Counted from the first letter of the stretch, positions 25,293 to 32,015 are shown. The stretch: DNA of 64,000 nt from Brevibacillus brevis (GCF_900637055.1 NZ_LR134338.1:6659501-6723500), one strand, 5' to 3'. The notes: generated by a model not told the origin, from the letters alone. Numbers and translations: made by a program.

Positions 25293-26588
25293 TTAAGCAG
25301 CTTCTTGTAGCCTGCTTATGAGTACAGGTTCAATGCCTGTTGCCTCATAGAATCGCCTCTTAATGACGTCGCAGAATTTTGGATCGAGCTCCATTGTTCT
25401 ACAGATACGCCCCATCTGCTCACATGTCATCAGTGTAGAACCACTACCGCCGAAAAAGTCGACAGCGGTATCGCCTTTCTGACTGCTGTTCCCAATTGGA
25501 ATAGCAAGCAGCGCCAATGGCTTTTGTGTAGGATGGACATACTTGCTTACATCCCCTCGCGATACCTCCCAGACGGTCTCCGGTTCCTCGGAGATTCCTG
25601 TTAGATCAGTTCTCCAAACCGTAGTCTGCTTACGATCTCCGTACCATGCTGGAGCCTGCCCTTTTAGATGAGCATAGAACACCGGCTCATGCTTGAACTT
25701 ATATTGAGCAAACGACAACGAAAAAGCGTTCTTAACCCAAATACACTGGGTGCGCGATACTATTCCGGCCTCGTTCATCTTGTTCTCAAATTCTCGCTGA
25801 TAGCTAGAAGGATGGAAAACATAGATTGCTGCTTTCGGGTCCATGATTGATGCATAATTTGCAAACACAGCTTGAAGGAAGTCCTCAAATTGCTCCATGG
25901 GCATGTCATCATTCATGATGCTTTCTCTGCCGTCTGAAGCAAGTTCTGATGAATCACTCTTGAACGCAACGTTATAAGGAGGGTCCGTTACTACCAGTGC
26001 TGCCCGCTGACCATCCATTAGCCGTTTCACATCCTGCTCACTTGTAGCGTCTCCACACATCAGAATGTGCCTCCCCAGCCTCCAAATGTCCCCTGGCTTC
26101 GTCTCCGGTTCAATGATATCGTTTAATGCTTTCTCAACATCGAAATCATCTTCCTTGATTGGTTCATCTATTTCCATGTTGACGTGCTCATTGATCAAAT
26201 CTACAGCTTCTTCAAGATCAAATCCTGTTAGCTCTACGTCCAAATCGCTCTCCTGTAGCTCAGACAACACCTGTGCAAGCTTATCCTCATCCCAAGCACC
26301 ACTGATTTTGTTCAGTGCGATGTTGAGCGCCTTCTCATTGATGTCATCCAAGTCTACGACTGATACGTCTACCTCAGTCCGTCCTTGCTCGTTAACAAGT
26401 ATCTTGAATCCTTGATGTCCACCAACGAGGTTCCCTGATCGTTCGTTCCAGACGAGCAGTTGCACGTATCCAAACTCCTCGATGGATCGTTTCAGTTTCT
26501 CGTATTCGGGGTCGCCCGGTTGCAAATCAACGCGGGGATTATAAGGTGCCGGGTTAATTTTAGAGACTGATATTTTCCGTATGTCCAT
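25293..26588 (-). CDS. ParB-like domain fused to DNA adenine/cytosine-N4 methyltransferase
   Basis: A 431-residue protein. Residues 1-100 form a ParB/Srx-type domain (ISKINPAPYNPRVDL-like start, then LVGGHQGFKIL and ALNIALNKISGAWD). The methyltransferase follows, with motif IV TDPPYNVAF near 200 and motif I FFGGSGST near 390, the beta-class order. HPTQKP is also present. Such fusions are frequent in phages, where methylation protects the DNA or marks origins. No restriction enzyme is nearby. Clear GAAGGAG ribosome site. Confidence 0.92.
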   Translation of the reverse strand: MDIRKISVSKINPAPYNPRVDLQPGDPEYEKLKRSIEEFGYVQLLVWNERSGNLVGGHQGFKILVNEQGRTEVDVSVVDLDDINEKALNIALNKISGAWDEDKLAQVLSELQESDLDVELTGFDLEEAVDLINEHVNMEIDEPIKEDDFDVEKALNDIIEPETKPGDIWRLGRHILMCGDATSEQDVKRLMDGQRAALVVTDPPYNVAFKSDSSELASDGRESIMNDDMPMEQFEDFLQAVFANYASIMDPKAAIYVFHPSSYQREFENKMNEAGIVSRTQCIWVKNAFSLSFAQYKFKHEPVFYAHLKGQAPAWYGDRKQTTVWRTDLTGISEEPETVWEVSRGDVSKYVHPTQKPLALLAIPIGNSSQKGDTAVDFFGGSGSTLMTCEQMGRICRTMELDPKFCDVIKRRFYEATGIEPVLISRLQEAA

Positions 26589-26593
26589 GCTGT

Positions 26594-26773
26594 TCAGCTC
26601 CTTCGTGGCAATAAAGTAAGAATAAAGAATATTGCCAGCCCTAAAATTGCTGTATGCCTTGATGCTGTAGGGCTGGTTACGTGTTTTGGGGGTGTAATCA
26701 AACGACTACTATTCAAGCGGAAAAGTATATGTATTGTTTCACCGCAAAAAATGAGGTTGCAGCTTAGAGCCAT
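26594..26773 (-). CDS. Possible small single-membrane-segment protein
   Basis: A 59-codon ATG frame filling the gap before the methyltransferase gene. It ends in a hydrophobic segment (AILGLAIFFILTLLP) and overlaps the ribosome site of the next gene. There is no good Shine-Dalgarno sequence in front of it, and no family was recognised. It may be chance. Confidence 0.2.
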   Translation of the reverse strand: MALSCNLIFCGETIHILFRLNSSRLITPPKHVTSPTASRHTAILGLAIFFILTLLPRRS

Positions 26774-26807
26774 ATGCTTTGGCTGCCTGTTGGCTTCTGG
26801 CGACCCC

Positions 26808-27302
26808 CTAGTCCAAATTTGGGTCTTCGCCTGCCTCTGTGATCTCCTGGCTGAATAAGTGCAGGAGCCACGTTTCTGCTGTCTTCCCGTTGAGAGAATA
26901 CAGGGGGTTGATTGCTAATGCTGACTGTCCTTCCAAGTCGGTTCGACGCATGATGTGCAGCTCAATGAATGTCTTAACGATCTTGCGTGCTGTTGGATAG
27001 GAACAGTCTGCGATGCGGGCAAGGTCTTTGACAGTAAGCGGCGTACCCTTTTGTCCGCGCTCATTGTCGCCTTGCAGAAGGTTAGTTCCCTCACTGGCAT
27101 AAGGTGCAATCTTCAACAAAAAGCCAGCCTCAGCGAGTGACAGCTTTCTGAGCCGTCGCTTTGCCTTTTGGCTGGCTTTGATCTTCACGAATTTTGAGCT
27201 GCGACCAACTGGACGAAAAACTTTTACGATCTCGTCCGACCGGCGCAGTACTTCCTCGGTGTAGTATATTTCTCCTGTCGCTGAGTCGACATACTGACGC
27301 AC
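26808..27302 (-). CDS. Winged-helix phage regulatory/replication-like protein
   Basis: A 164-residue protein from a GTG. Residues about 60-130 look like a winged helix (LSLAEAGFLLKIAPY, PLTVKDLARIADCSYPTARKIVKTFIEL), similar to helix-turn-helix proteins encoded before the late region and to RepL-like proteins. A basic stretch, SQKAKRRLRKL, precedes it. It lies just downstream of a terminator, so it may start or control the transcript of the following genes. The target is unknown. Confidence 0.7.
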   Translation of the reverse strand: MRQYVDSATGEIYYTEEVLRRSDEIVKVFRPVGRSSKFVKIKASQKAKRRLRKLSLAEAGFLLKIAPYASEGTNLLQGDNERGQKGTPLTVKDLARIADCSYPTARKIVKTFIELHIMRRTDLEGQSALAINPLYSLNGKTAETWLLHLFSQEITEAGEDPNLD

Positions 27303-27320
27303 TACATTTCACCCACCCCC

Positions 27321-27352
27321 AAAAGAAAAAGACGAGCCTATAACGACTCGCC
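27321..27352 (-). terminator. Terminator after the 99-residue gene
   Basis: Minus-strand stem GGCGAGTC with GGCTCGTC (8 bp with two wobbles), loop GTTATA, followed by TTTTTCTTTT. It starts at the stop codon of the 27352-27651 gene. Confidence 0.7.
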
Positions 27353-27651
27353 TACTCTTTATCTAGTTCCTCTATCATTCTCTTATGGGAAGCAACAAAA
27401 TCTTCTACGCTATCATAGTAAGTGAGCCTGCCGCCTGATGGATCGGTTAGCCATTTGATTGCTTCCGGAGTAACCTGTGGTCCATAAAAACAGGAATTCA
27501 ACATTTCGATCTGTTTTTCATCACGAATGCGGATTAGGTGGTTTTCCTGCTCATTTACGATGTAGAATTCCGGTGCTTCGGATGTGTTTACATATATCAT
27601 TGCGGTGCTACGATTACTGAACCAAGTCCCCCTTAGGTCCTCTCTATACAT
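27352..27651 (-). CDS. Hypothetical phage protein, 99 residues
   Basis: The ATG at 27651 follows GGAGGTG at 9 bases, so the longer open frame extending about 390 bases upstream is taken as non-coding. The protein (MYREDLRGTWFSNRSTAM start, FYGPQVTPEAIKWLTDPSGG in the middle) is acidic at the end and matches no family I know. It has a possible extended -10 promoter in front and a terminator behind, so it appears to be an independent unit. Confidence 0.65.
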   Translation of the reverse strand: MYREDLRGTWFSNRSTAMIYVNTSEAPEFYIVNEQENHLIRIRDEKQIEMLNSCFYGPQVTPEAIKWLTDPSGGRLTYYDSVEDFVASHKRMIEELDKE

Positions 27652-27685
27652 ACAACCAACGCACCTCCACGATTTCAGTAAAGTC

Positions 27686-27694
27686 AGTATACCA
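27686..27694 (-). promoter_or_regulatory. Extended -10 promoter element before the 99-residue gene
   Basis: The minus strand reads TGGTATACT, an extended -10 element 35-40 bases before the ATG at 27651. No convincing -35 box is seen, which would fit an activator-dependent promoter; an ArpU-type activator is encoded about 500 bases upstream. Confidence 0.4.
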
Positions 27695-27753
27695 TATACT
27701 AGGAAAAGCCTCTGCACTCTTGGGGAGGATCGGCGTATCGAATATGAGAGATA

Positions 27754-27809
27754 CCAGACAAGGGGCGAGAGGCCGAAGCCGTAGGTCTCGCATGTAATCC
27801 CCTGTCCGG
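27754..27809. other. Possible structured RNA in a 500-base gap
   Basis: The gap from 27652 to 28159 holds no convincing gene. Within it, outer arms CCAGACAAGGGG and CCCCTGTCCGG pair with one bulge. Inside them GCGAGA pairs with TCTCGC, and GGC-CGAA-GCC forms the tip. A second hairpin with bulge lies at about 27835-27873. This may be a small RNA or leader structure; the strand is uncertain. Confidence 0.35.
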
Positions 27810-28103
27810 TAAATCCCAACAGAGTAAATCGCGATTTTCCAAAGTTCCGAGAGGGGTTCCCAAAACTTGAAAACCGCTGTAACACAATGCAAAAAAAAAT
27901 AATTGCATGGTTCCCTGCTACGATCATCGCAAGACTAGCGCGTTCAGGCTCAGAATGTCCCCCTCTCGTAAGGTCACATTCGTCATCACCCATAGATTCG
28001 CTCAGGTACGCCATTGATAAGGGATGGGCGGTATCTCCCAAGAGCCGATGTCGCTTGCTCTTGACTCAAGATTACCGATTCCAACCTTTCAAATCGTCCT
28101 GCC

Positions 28104-28146
28104 TTTTATCCGTGAATTTGTCCGGTATTTTGTCGGGATTTTATCG
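28104..28146. repeat. Four short direct repeats at 12-base spacing
   Basis: The units TTTTATCC, ATTTGTCC, TTTTGTCG and TTTTATCG start at 28104, 28116, 28128 and 28139, with a weaker fifth at 28092. The consensus is WTTTRTCS. They lie just behind the ArpU-like gene and its terminator. An operator array for a late-gene regulator is the simplest reading. Confidence 0.5.
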
Positions 28147-28159
28147 ACCTTTTTGAATG

Positions 28160-28189
28160 AAAAAGGCACTCAGATCATCCCGAGTGCCG
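28160..28189 (-). terminator. Terminator of the ArpU-like gene
   Basis: Minus-strand stem GGCACTC with GAGTGCC around a 10-base loop, followed by TTTTT. It overlaps the TGA stop of the gene. Confidence 0.75.
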
Positions 28190-28562
28190 TAGCAATTTGA
28201 AAAATAGCTTCTTTCTTTTTCGGATAATACTGGTCTTTAGTCAGACCCAAATCCAAATAAACATTGATATCCTTCACCTGTGAAGTGCTGAGGTACTTTT
28301 CTTCGATGATCTGGCGTTCCACCTCATCCAACGAATATTGCAGCGCTCGTTCGATTTGGCGTGCCTTCAACTCACTTATCGTCTCCGCTTGTTGAAGTCT
28401 GGGAAACAACTGACTGATGCCCTTCTCTTGAAGCTCCTGTTTGTTTTGGACAGCAACACGGAGGGCTTTGTATTTTTTCAATTCCTTTGCAACGGCCTTT
28501 CTGACTTCTGTCTCGTTTATCGGTTTCAGAAAAGACAACTGCTCTTGTACCTGTGCGCTCAT
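28170..28562 (-). CDS. ArpU-family late transcription regulator
   Basis: A 130-residue protein of the ArpU/sigma-like phage family that activates late genes. Seen are the C-terminal VERQIIEEKYLSTSQVKDINVYLDLGLTKDQYY segment (in parts) and KKEAIFQIATALGMI, the usual ending. It has GAGGGGG as ribosome site and ends in a terminator. It is placed between the early and late halves, fitting control of the packaging and morphogenesis genes. Confidence 0.82.
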   Translation of the reverse strand: MSAQVQEQLSFLKPINETEVRKAVAKELKKYKALRVAVQNKQELQEKGISQLFPRLQQAETISELKARQIERALQYSLDEVERQIIEEKYLSTSQVKDINVYLDLGLTKDQYYPKKKEAIFQIATALGMI

Positions 28563-28593
28563 TTTCCAGATTCCCCCTCGCGTTAGCCCATGC

Positions 28594-28599
28594 TATAAT
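28594..28599 (+). promoter_or_regulatory. Extended -10 promoter directly before a terminator
   Basis: TGCTATAAT on the plus strand is a perfect extended -10 hexamer; the -35 (TTCCCC) is weak. Transcription would start near 28606, only about 20 bases before the terminator hairpin at 28623. It points to the recombinase-like gene at 28700. Confidence 0.5.
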
Positions 28600-28622
28600 A
28601 TGGTTTGACGAACGCATATTCG

Positions 28623-28648
28623 GGCTCCCGGCTGGGGGCTATTTTTTT
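28623..28648 (+). terminator. Terminator/attenuator in the leader of the recombinase-like gene
   Basis: The stem GCTCCC with GGGGGC (one wobble) around GGCT is followed by ATTTTTTT. With the promoter at 28594 it would give an RNA of about 40 bases unless read through. Confidence 0.65.
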
Positions 28649-28699
28649 GTCTGTTTGCGCGGTAAACTTGACGCAAGAGTTCAATTTGAGGTGATCATA

Positions 28700-28996
28700 G
28701 TGGTTGCTGTTTTCATCAGAACTGCATCAGATGATTTTAGAAAGACCGAAAAACAAATGGAATCTTGCATGCCGCTTGTCCAAAATGTAGCCCATAAGGT
28801 GTACATAGAAATTGACGTTAAAACCATTGACTCTGATCGTCCTGGCTTGTCTCAATTGATTGCTGACATAGAGGCCGGATTGGTAAACAAGGTAATCTGT
28901 CATAGTGCAGAGCGAATCTCCCGTAACCCTGTTGAATTGGGGAAGTTTATGCAGCTTGCTAATCATAAGAATGTACCATTAGTGTTTGCCGAGTGA
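28700..28996 (+). CDS. Serine recombinase N-terminal domain-like small protein
   Basis: About 98 residues from a GTG 8 bases behind TTGAGGTG; upstream in-frame sequence lacks a better start. AVFIRTASDD corresponds to the catalytic-serine segment (IRVS in integrases), and CHSAERISRNPVELGKFM to the DRLSR helix region. The protein ends after VPLVFAE, before the long E-helix and DNA-binding part. It is therefore either a degraded recombinase or a stand-alone domain. It lies on the opposite strand to the lytic genes. Confidence 0.65.
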   Translation: MVAVFIRTASDDFRKTEKQMESCMPLVQNVAHKVYIEIDVKTIDSDRPGLSQLIADIEAGLVNKVICHSAERISRNPVELGKFMQLANHKNVPLVFAE

Positions 28997-29057
28997 TCTG
29001 AATGGAATCACATTGAAATAATGTTCTTTTTTTAAAACTTACTGTGGAGGTACTAGC

Positions 29058-29231
29058 ATGCCTGAAAATTTGTTAGAGCAACTAATACGAAAAGATAAAG
29101 TTTTAACTCATGTTCGAAAACTGATCGAAGATGTTGAAACCTACTGTGATCGAGATGTAGATTTATCTCCTGAAATACTTCGAGAAAAGTTACACGGAAT
29201 CAAAAATGTTATTTCTATGGAAATAGATTAG
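29058..29231 (+). CDS. Hypothetical 57-residue helical protein
   Basis: An ATG frame 7 bases behind GTGGAGG, with good coding character (MPENLLEQLIRKDK, DVETYCDRDVDLSPEILR). Mostly helical and acidic. It converges with the minus-strand gene at 29228 and shares 4 bases with it. No family was recognised. Confidence 0.7.
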   Translation: MPENLLEQLIRKDKVLTHVRKLIEDVETYCDRDVDLSPEILREKLHGIKNVISMEID

Positions 29232-29458
29232 TAGCACCTCCCACTATCAATTCGATGCCAGCGATTTACACCGCCTTCGATGTTCTCGATCATCATGCTA
29301 ATAGCTACATAAATCCTGATCGCCATGTATTCTTCGTGATTCAATTCGAAGCGCTTCACGTAGATCGGTCCAAGCCGTTTTTTCTCAGCAAGCAATTGTT
29401 CGAGCGACAAATCAGCCAAGTCTTCGTAAACGGGGATCTCTTGACCGTCAATTTGCAT
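29228..29458 (-). CDS. Hypothetical 76-residue phage protein
   Basis: The start is set to the ATG of MQIDGQEIPVYEDL, behind GGAGGGG. The segment DLSLEQLLAEKKRLGPIYVKRFELNHEEYMAIRIYV is common in short hypothetical proteins of Bacillales prophages. Function unknown. Confidence 0.65.
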   Translation of the reverse strand: MQIDGQEIPVYEDLADLSLEQLLAEKKRLGPIYVKRFELNHEEYMAIRIYVAISMMIENIEGGVNRWHRIDSGRCY

Positions 29459-29628
29459 CTCGTTCCCCTCCACTCAAACGACTTCTATAAGCCTGCTTTG
29501 TAGTTTCTTTATGTCATCAATATATGTAGCGATGAATCCATAACATTTTATTCTCCTTAGTCAAGTGCCCATACGAAAACCGTTACCCCTCATATATTGT
29601 CAAATAACAAGTAAATCAAGGGGTTGTG

Positions 29629-29817
29629 ATGATGAAGGAATTTCTTCAATATTTAGATTCCATCACTGATATCACAGTATTGGAAACAATGCGAGAATCA
29701 TTAGCATTAAGAGCCCCTGAAGCTGATTTGAATTGGCAAAATCGATTGAAGTTGTACAAACAGATTGAATTGATAATCGGACGAATCACATTTCTGGAGA
29801 AAACATCTTATTCGTGA
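29629..29817 (+). CDS. Hypothetical 62-residue protein
   Basis: GTG, ATG and ATG starts follow one another at 29626, 29629 and 29632 behind AAGGGG; 29629 is used. The protein is helical (EFLQYLDSITDITVLETMRE, LYKQIELIIGRITFLEK). A terminator follows at 29883, so it is a separate short unit on the plus strand. Confidence 0.65.
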   Translation: MMKEFLQYLDSITDITVLETMRESLALRAPEADLNWQNRLKLYKQIELIIGRITFLEKTSYS

Positions 29818-29882
29818 AGACGTAATGGGTTCCGCTTGCATATGCTGATAGTAGTTCTTCAGCAAAATTTGTACCTTCTTAC

Positions 29883-29908
29883 CCTTCCCCCTACGGAAGG
29901 TTTTTTTT
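29883..29908 (+). terminator. Terminator after the 62-residue gene
   Basis: The stem CCTTCC with GGAAGG around CCCTAC is followed by eight T on the plus strand. Confidence 0.75.
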
Positions 29909-30008
29909 CGTGCGGTGTTTCTTTTCCCATTTAACAAATCGTGTGATTAGTAAACATTTGACAATCAAACACTCGCCCTCCAGTATGTTGATAGGAGGAG
30001 TGATAGTT

Positions 30009-30239
30009 TTGAACCCATTGACAGATCATTACGTCAAATTGCATTTAGCGTACCTATCTGACATGCCTCTTCTCAGAAGGCATGTCGAGTTGAGTAAACA
30101 TGAGACAATTTACGATCACATGTACGAGTTTCTTTGTACGGTACAAGAGTTATCCCACGAATCAGCACTGAGCATAGTTGATGACTTCCGATCTGACGCA
30201 ATCATTCAAGATGTCCGAGAAGCCCGTGCCAGCGATTGA
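30009..30239 (+). CDS. Hypothetical 76-residue protein
   Basis: A TTG start lies 11 bases behind GGAGG; a GTG overlapping the Shine-Dalgarno is less likely. The protein reads MNPLTDHYVKLHLAYL and then helices through the end. It closes with a terminator that includes its TGA stop. It is a plus-strand single-gene unit with unknown role. Confidence 0.6.
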   Translation: MNPLTDHYVKLHLAYLSDMPLLRRHVELSKHETIYDHMYEFLCTVQELSHESALSIVDDFRSDAIIQDVREARASD

Positions 30240-30255
30240 GCTGGTTTTTTCTTTT
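30229..30255 (+). terminator. Terminator overlapping the stop of the 76-residue gene
   Basis: The stem CCAGC with GCTGG around GATTGA is followed by TTTTTTCTTTTT. Confidence 0.65.
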
Positions 30256-30271
30256 TACAATTACCGTTTTG

Positions 30272-30541
30272 TTAAGCAACCAATTCCAAAGCTTCCAAAG
30301 CGGCGTCACAAATTGTTCTCGGGGTTATGGCATATATGCTACTTGGGATGTGTTCATAAAAGACTAGGTACGCCAAATAGTTAGTTTCTCGCAATGTTTT
30401 GAACTTCTCTACAATCATCCACGCATCTGCTATGTTTTGGAGTGGATTCCACGCTGGATACAGGAAATCAATTTGCTCCTTGCTCCAGCCCATCACTTTC
30501 GTTGCCAGTGTTACTACGATCTGCTGCTCTGTCATCGTCAT
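30272..30541 (-). CDS. Phage ABA-sandwich-like protein (BC1872 type)
   Basis: About 89 residues. KVMGWSKEQIDFLYPAWNPLQ followed by NIADAWMIVEKF matches the small phage alpha-beta-alpha sandwich proteins, in which W-N-P-x-x-N/D-x-x-D/A-A-W is conserved. The start is the ATG behind GGAGGAAGACGAGG. It overlaps the upstream gene by 74 bases in another frame. No biochemical function is known for the family. Confidence 0.7.
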   Translation of the reverse strand: MTMTEQQIVVTLATKVMGWSKEQIDFLYPAWNPLQNIADAWMIVEKFKTLRETNYLAYLVFYEHIPSSIYAITPRTICDAALEALELVA

Positions 30542-30701
30542 CCTCGTCTTCCTCCTCAAACGCTTTTTTGAACACGCTTTCTAGAGCTTTTACATACGTC
30601 TCCAATTTCTCATCAGACATATTGTTTACATCCGGTCCATGTCCTGGCACCATCCGAAAGTTCTCCAATCGTTTGAGTAGAGCTTGTCTAGTTGGTGTCA
30701 A
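30468..30701 (-). CDS. Hypothetical 77-residue acidic protein
   Basis: A TTG start 9 bases behind AAAGGAG. The N-terminal half is helical (PTRQALLKRLENF, DEKLETYVKALESVFKKAFE). The rest is a highly acidic tail (EEEDEDDDD) read in another frame over the start of the next gene. No family was recognised. Confidence 0.55.
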   Translation of the reverse strand: MTPTRQALLKRLENFRMVPGHGPDVNNMSDEKLETYVKALESVFKKAFEEEDEDDDDRAADRSNTGNESDGLEQGAN

Positions 30702-30742
30702 TGCAGTTATCTCTCCTTTCCTGAATAACTATTTAGTAAAAT

Positions 30743-30771
30743 TTGAAACTTTCATCAAAAACGTACATAAT
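30743..30771 (+). promoter_or_regulatory. SigA-type promoter of the ART-like gene
   Basis: TTGAAA (30743-30748), 17-base spacer, CATAAT (30766-30771): 5 of 6 consensus matches in each box. The ATG follows 23 bases downstream with an AAAGGAGG ribosome site. Confidence 0.8.
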
Positions 30772-30793
30772 CTTCTAAAAAGGAGGCGTACAT

Positions 30794-31348
30794 ATGTCGA
30801 CAATTGCAACTATCTACAATCACCTATCAAACGGAAATAGCATCGGGGTCACTGATCGGGAGCGATTTGGAATAACCTCTGTTGCTGAGATAATAAGGGA
30901 ATTGGCATCTTCACATCGAGCGCTCTTTCATGGGACTCGTGATATTATCTCTTCTGGTGCTAAACTCAACATAAAAGCACAATCTAATCGTCATCTCGTC
31001 TACAGTATGGTAAATCCACCTGGTACCCCTATTGCCTTCGCATCTAACTACGCAAACATTCTTATGATCAAAGCATTATTTTCTAATAAATATGGATTGG
31101 GCTATTCGTATGGCGATATTGATGAGGTGAAGTTACCCAAACAGACTGATGAAGTTGTTTTTCAAAAAGGATATATCTATTTATTGAAAAACACCCACAG
31201 TTTCCAAAAAGCTAACTATAGCGATTGGGAGTATTTTTCTACTGAAGATGAAACTGTATTTGCAGGATCAATAGAAATAACTTTAGATGATTGGCCAGAC
31301 AACATTTCAATTTACCAAAAGATTGATCTTGAGACTTTAAAGAAATAG
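30794..31348 (+). CDS. ADP-ribosyltransferase-fold-like protein (cargo gene)
   Basis: A 184-residue protein. LFHGTRDI at about 44-51, a PIAFASNYANILMIKALF helix at about 79-96 and the strand segment KGYIYLLKN resemble the split motifs (H-G-T, hydrophobic A-F-A/S helix) of ADP-ribosyltransferase or KptA/Tpt1-fold proteins. The match is by eye and remote. Unlike the lytic genes it reads on the plus strand, with its own SigA promoter, strong AAAGGAGG site and terminator. That is the layout of a lysogenic cargo gene such as a toxin, defence or immunity factor. Confidence 0.65.
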   Translation: MSTIATIYNHLSNGNSIGVTDRERFGITSVAEIIRELASSHRALFHGTRDIISSGAKLNIKAQSNRHLVYSMVNPPGTPIAFASNYANILMIKALFSNKYGLGYSYGDIDEVKLPKQTDEVVFQKGYIYLLKNTHSFQKANYSDWEYFSTEDETVFAGSIEITLDDWPDNISIYQKIDLETLKK

Positions 31349-31358
31349 TACCTAATGT

Positions 31359-31394
31359 CTCCCGAGTCCCCAATCTCGGGAGCTTTATTTTTTC
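31359..31394 (+). terminator. Terminator of the ART-like gene
   Basis: A perfect 8-bp stem, CTCCCGAG with CTCGGGAG, around TCCCCAAT, followed by CTTTATTTTTT. Confidence 0.85.
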
Positions 31395-31397
31395 ACA

Positions 31398-31568
31398 TTA
31401 AGTTAGTGGCTTAGCTGTTTGTGTCCCATACTTTCGAATATTGGCTGCTTTAACTCGACATGTTTTGTTGCAATACCATTGGTTTCCGATAGCCATAAAT
31501 CTATGGGAACAATACAGGCATGATTTTTCCCTCAAAAAAGCAGCCCTCCAATTTTTCATAATGAGCAT
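31398..31568 (-). CDS. Small zinc-finger-like phage protein, 56 residues
   Basis: ATG frame with CLYCS (residues 17-21) and WYCNKTCRVKAANIRKYG (residues 31-48). Four cysteines in two pairs suggest a treble-clef or zinc-ribbon unit followed by a basic helix, so nucleic-acid binding is possible. It begins 7 bases after the stop of the 51-residue gene, with only a weak ribosome site. Confidence 0.65.
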   Translation of the reverse strand: MLIMKNWRAAFLREKSCLYCSHRFMAIGNQWYCNKTCRVKAANIRKYGTQTAKPLT

Positions 31569-31575
31569 TGTGTTC

Positions 31576-31731
31576 CTATTCCTTAATCAGTTGTACCTCT
31601 GACTTAGGTACTAGCGACGCCTTCCCGGATTTCTCCCACTTAATAAGTAGCTTGGCGGGCTGCCATTGTATGACAACTCCCCGGCCTAATTCCGGGTGCT
31701 CCACTTTATCACCAGCCACAAACGGATACAT
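31576..31731 (-). CDS. SH3-like small protein, 51 residues
   Basis: The start is the ATG of MYPFVAGDKVEHPELGRG, 8 bases behind AAAGGAG. The pattern VGDKVEHPELGRGVV, then LLIKWEKSGK and LVPKSEVQLI, is the small barrel found in DUF2187-like and CarD/KOW-like proteins. Its partner is unknown. It is co-transcribed with the zinc-finger-like gene after it. Confidence 0.65.
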   Translation of the reverse strand: MYPFVAGDKVEHPELGRGVVIQWQPAKLLIKWEKSGKASLVPKSEVQLIKE

Positions 31732-31753
31732 TTCCCCGTCTCCTTTTTTTGTC

Positions 31754-31790
31754 CCAACTCCGCGTGGCATAATATTCACAAAGGAGTTGG
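31754..31790. repeat. Inverted repeat covering the ribosome site of the 72-residue gene
   Basis: Perfect 8-bp arms CCAACTCC and GGAGTTGG, 21 bases apart. The right arm contains the AAAGGAG Shine-Dalgarno of the gene at 31795; a CATAAT box lies in the loop. Confidence 0.45.
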
Positions 31791-31794
31791 TCTT

Positions 31795-32013
31795 ATGGAA
31801 AAGTCGTTTTATTACTCAGTCGAATGGTCTGAGGTCAGCTACCTCAAGGACGCCCTAGAAGCAATGGAGATACCTTATGTCATTGAACAAGATTCTGACC
31901 GTCTACAGCTTAATGCTGGCCATGTTGCCCTTGTGTTCCCAGACCTTCCTGTTCGTGTGTATGGAGACGTCCACGAACTTTTTGGTAGTCATGGACGCCG
32001 TTATCCAGAGTAG
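31795..32013 (+). CDS. Hypothetical 72-residue protein
   Basis: The ATG lies 8 bases behind AAAGGAG. The protein (MEKSFYYSVEWSEVSYLKDA, ALVFPDLPVRVYGDV) has a beta-alpha-beta look. It is divergent from the SH3-like gene, on the plus strand. Function unknown. Confidence 0.65.
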   Translation: MEKSFYYSVEWSEVSYLKDALEAMEIPYVIEQDSDRLQLNAGHVALVFPDLPVRVYGDVHELFGSHGRRYPE

Positions 32014-32015
32014 CC

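Noticed and set aside
27652-28041. 130-codon upstream extension of the 27352 gene
   Set aside because: Composition is unlike a protein, it has no ribosome site, and GGAGGTG with ATG at 27651 gives a better start.
28108-28150. Short CRISPR-like array
   Set aside because: Units are only about 8 bases at 12-base intervals; no repeat-spacer pattern occurs anywhere in the window.
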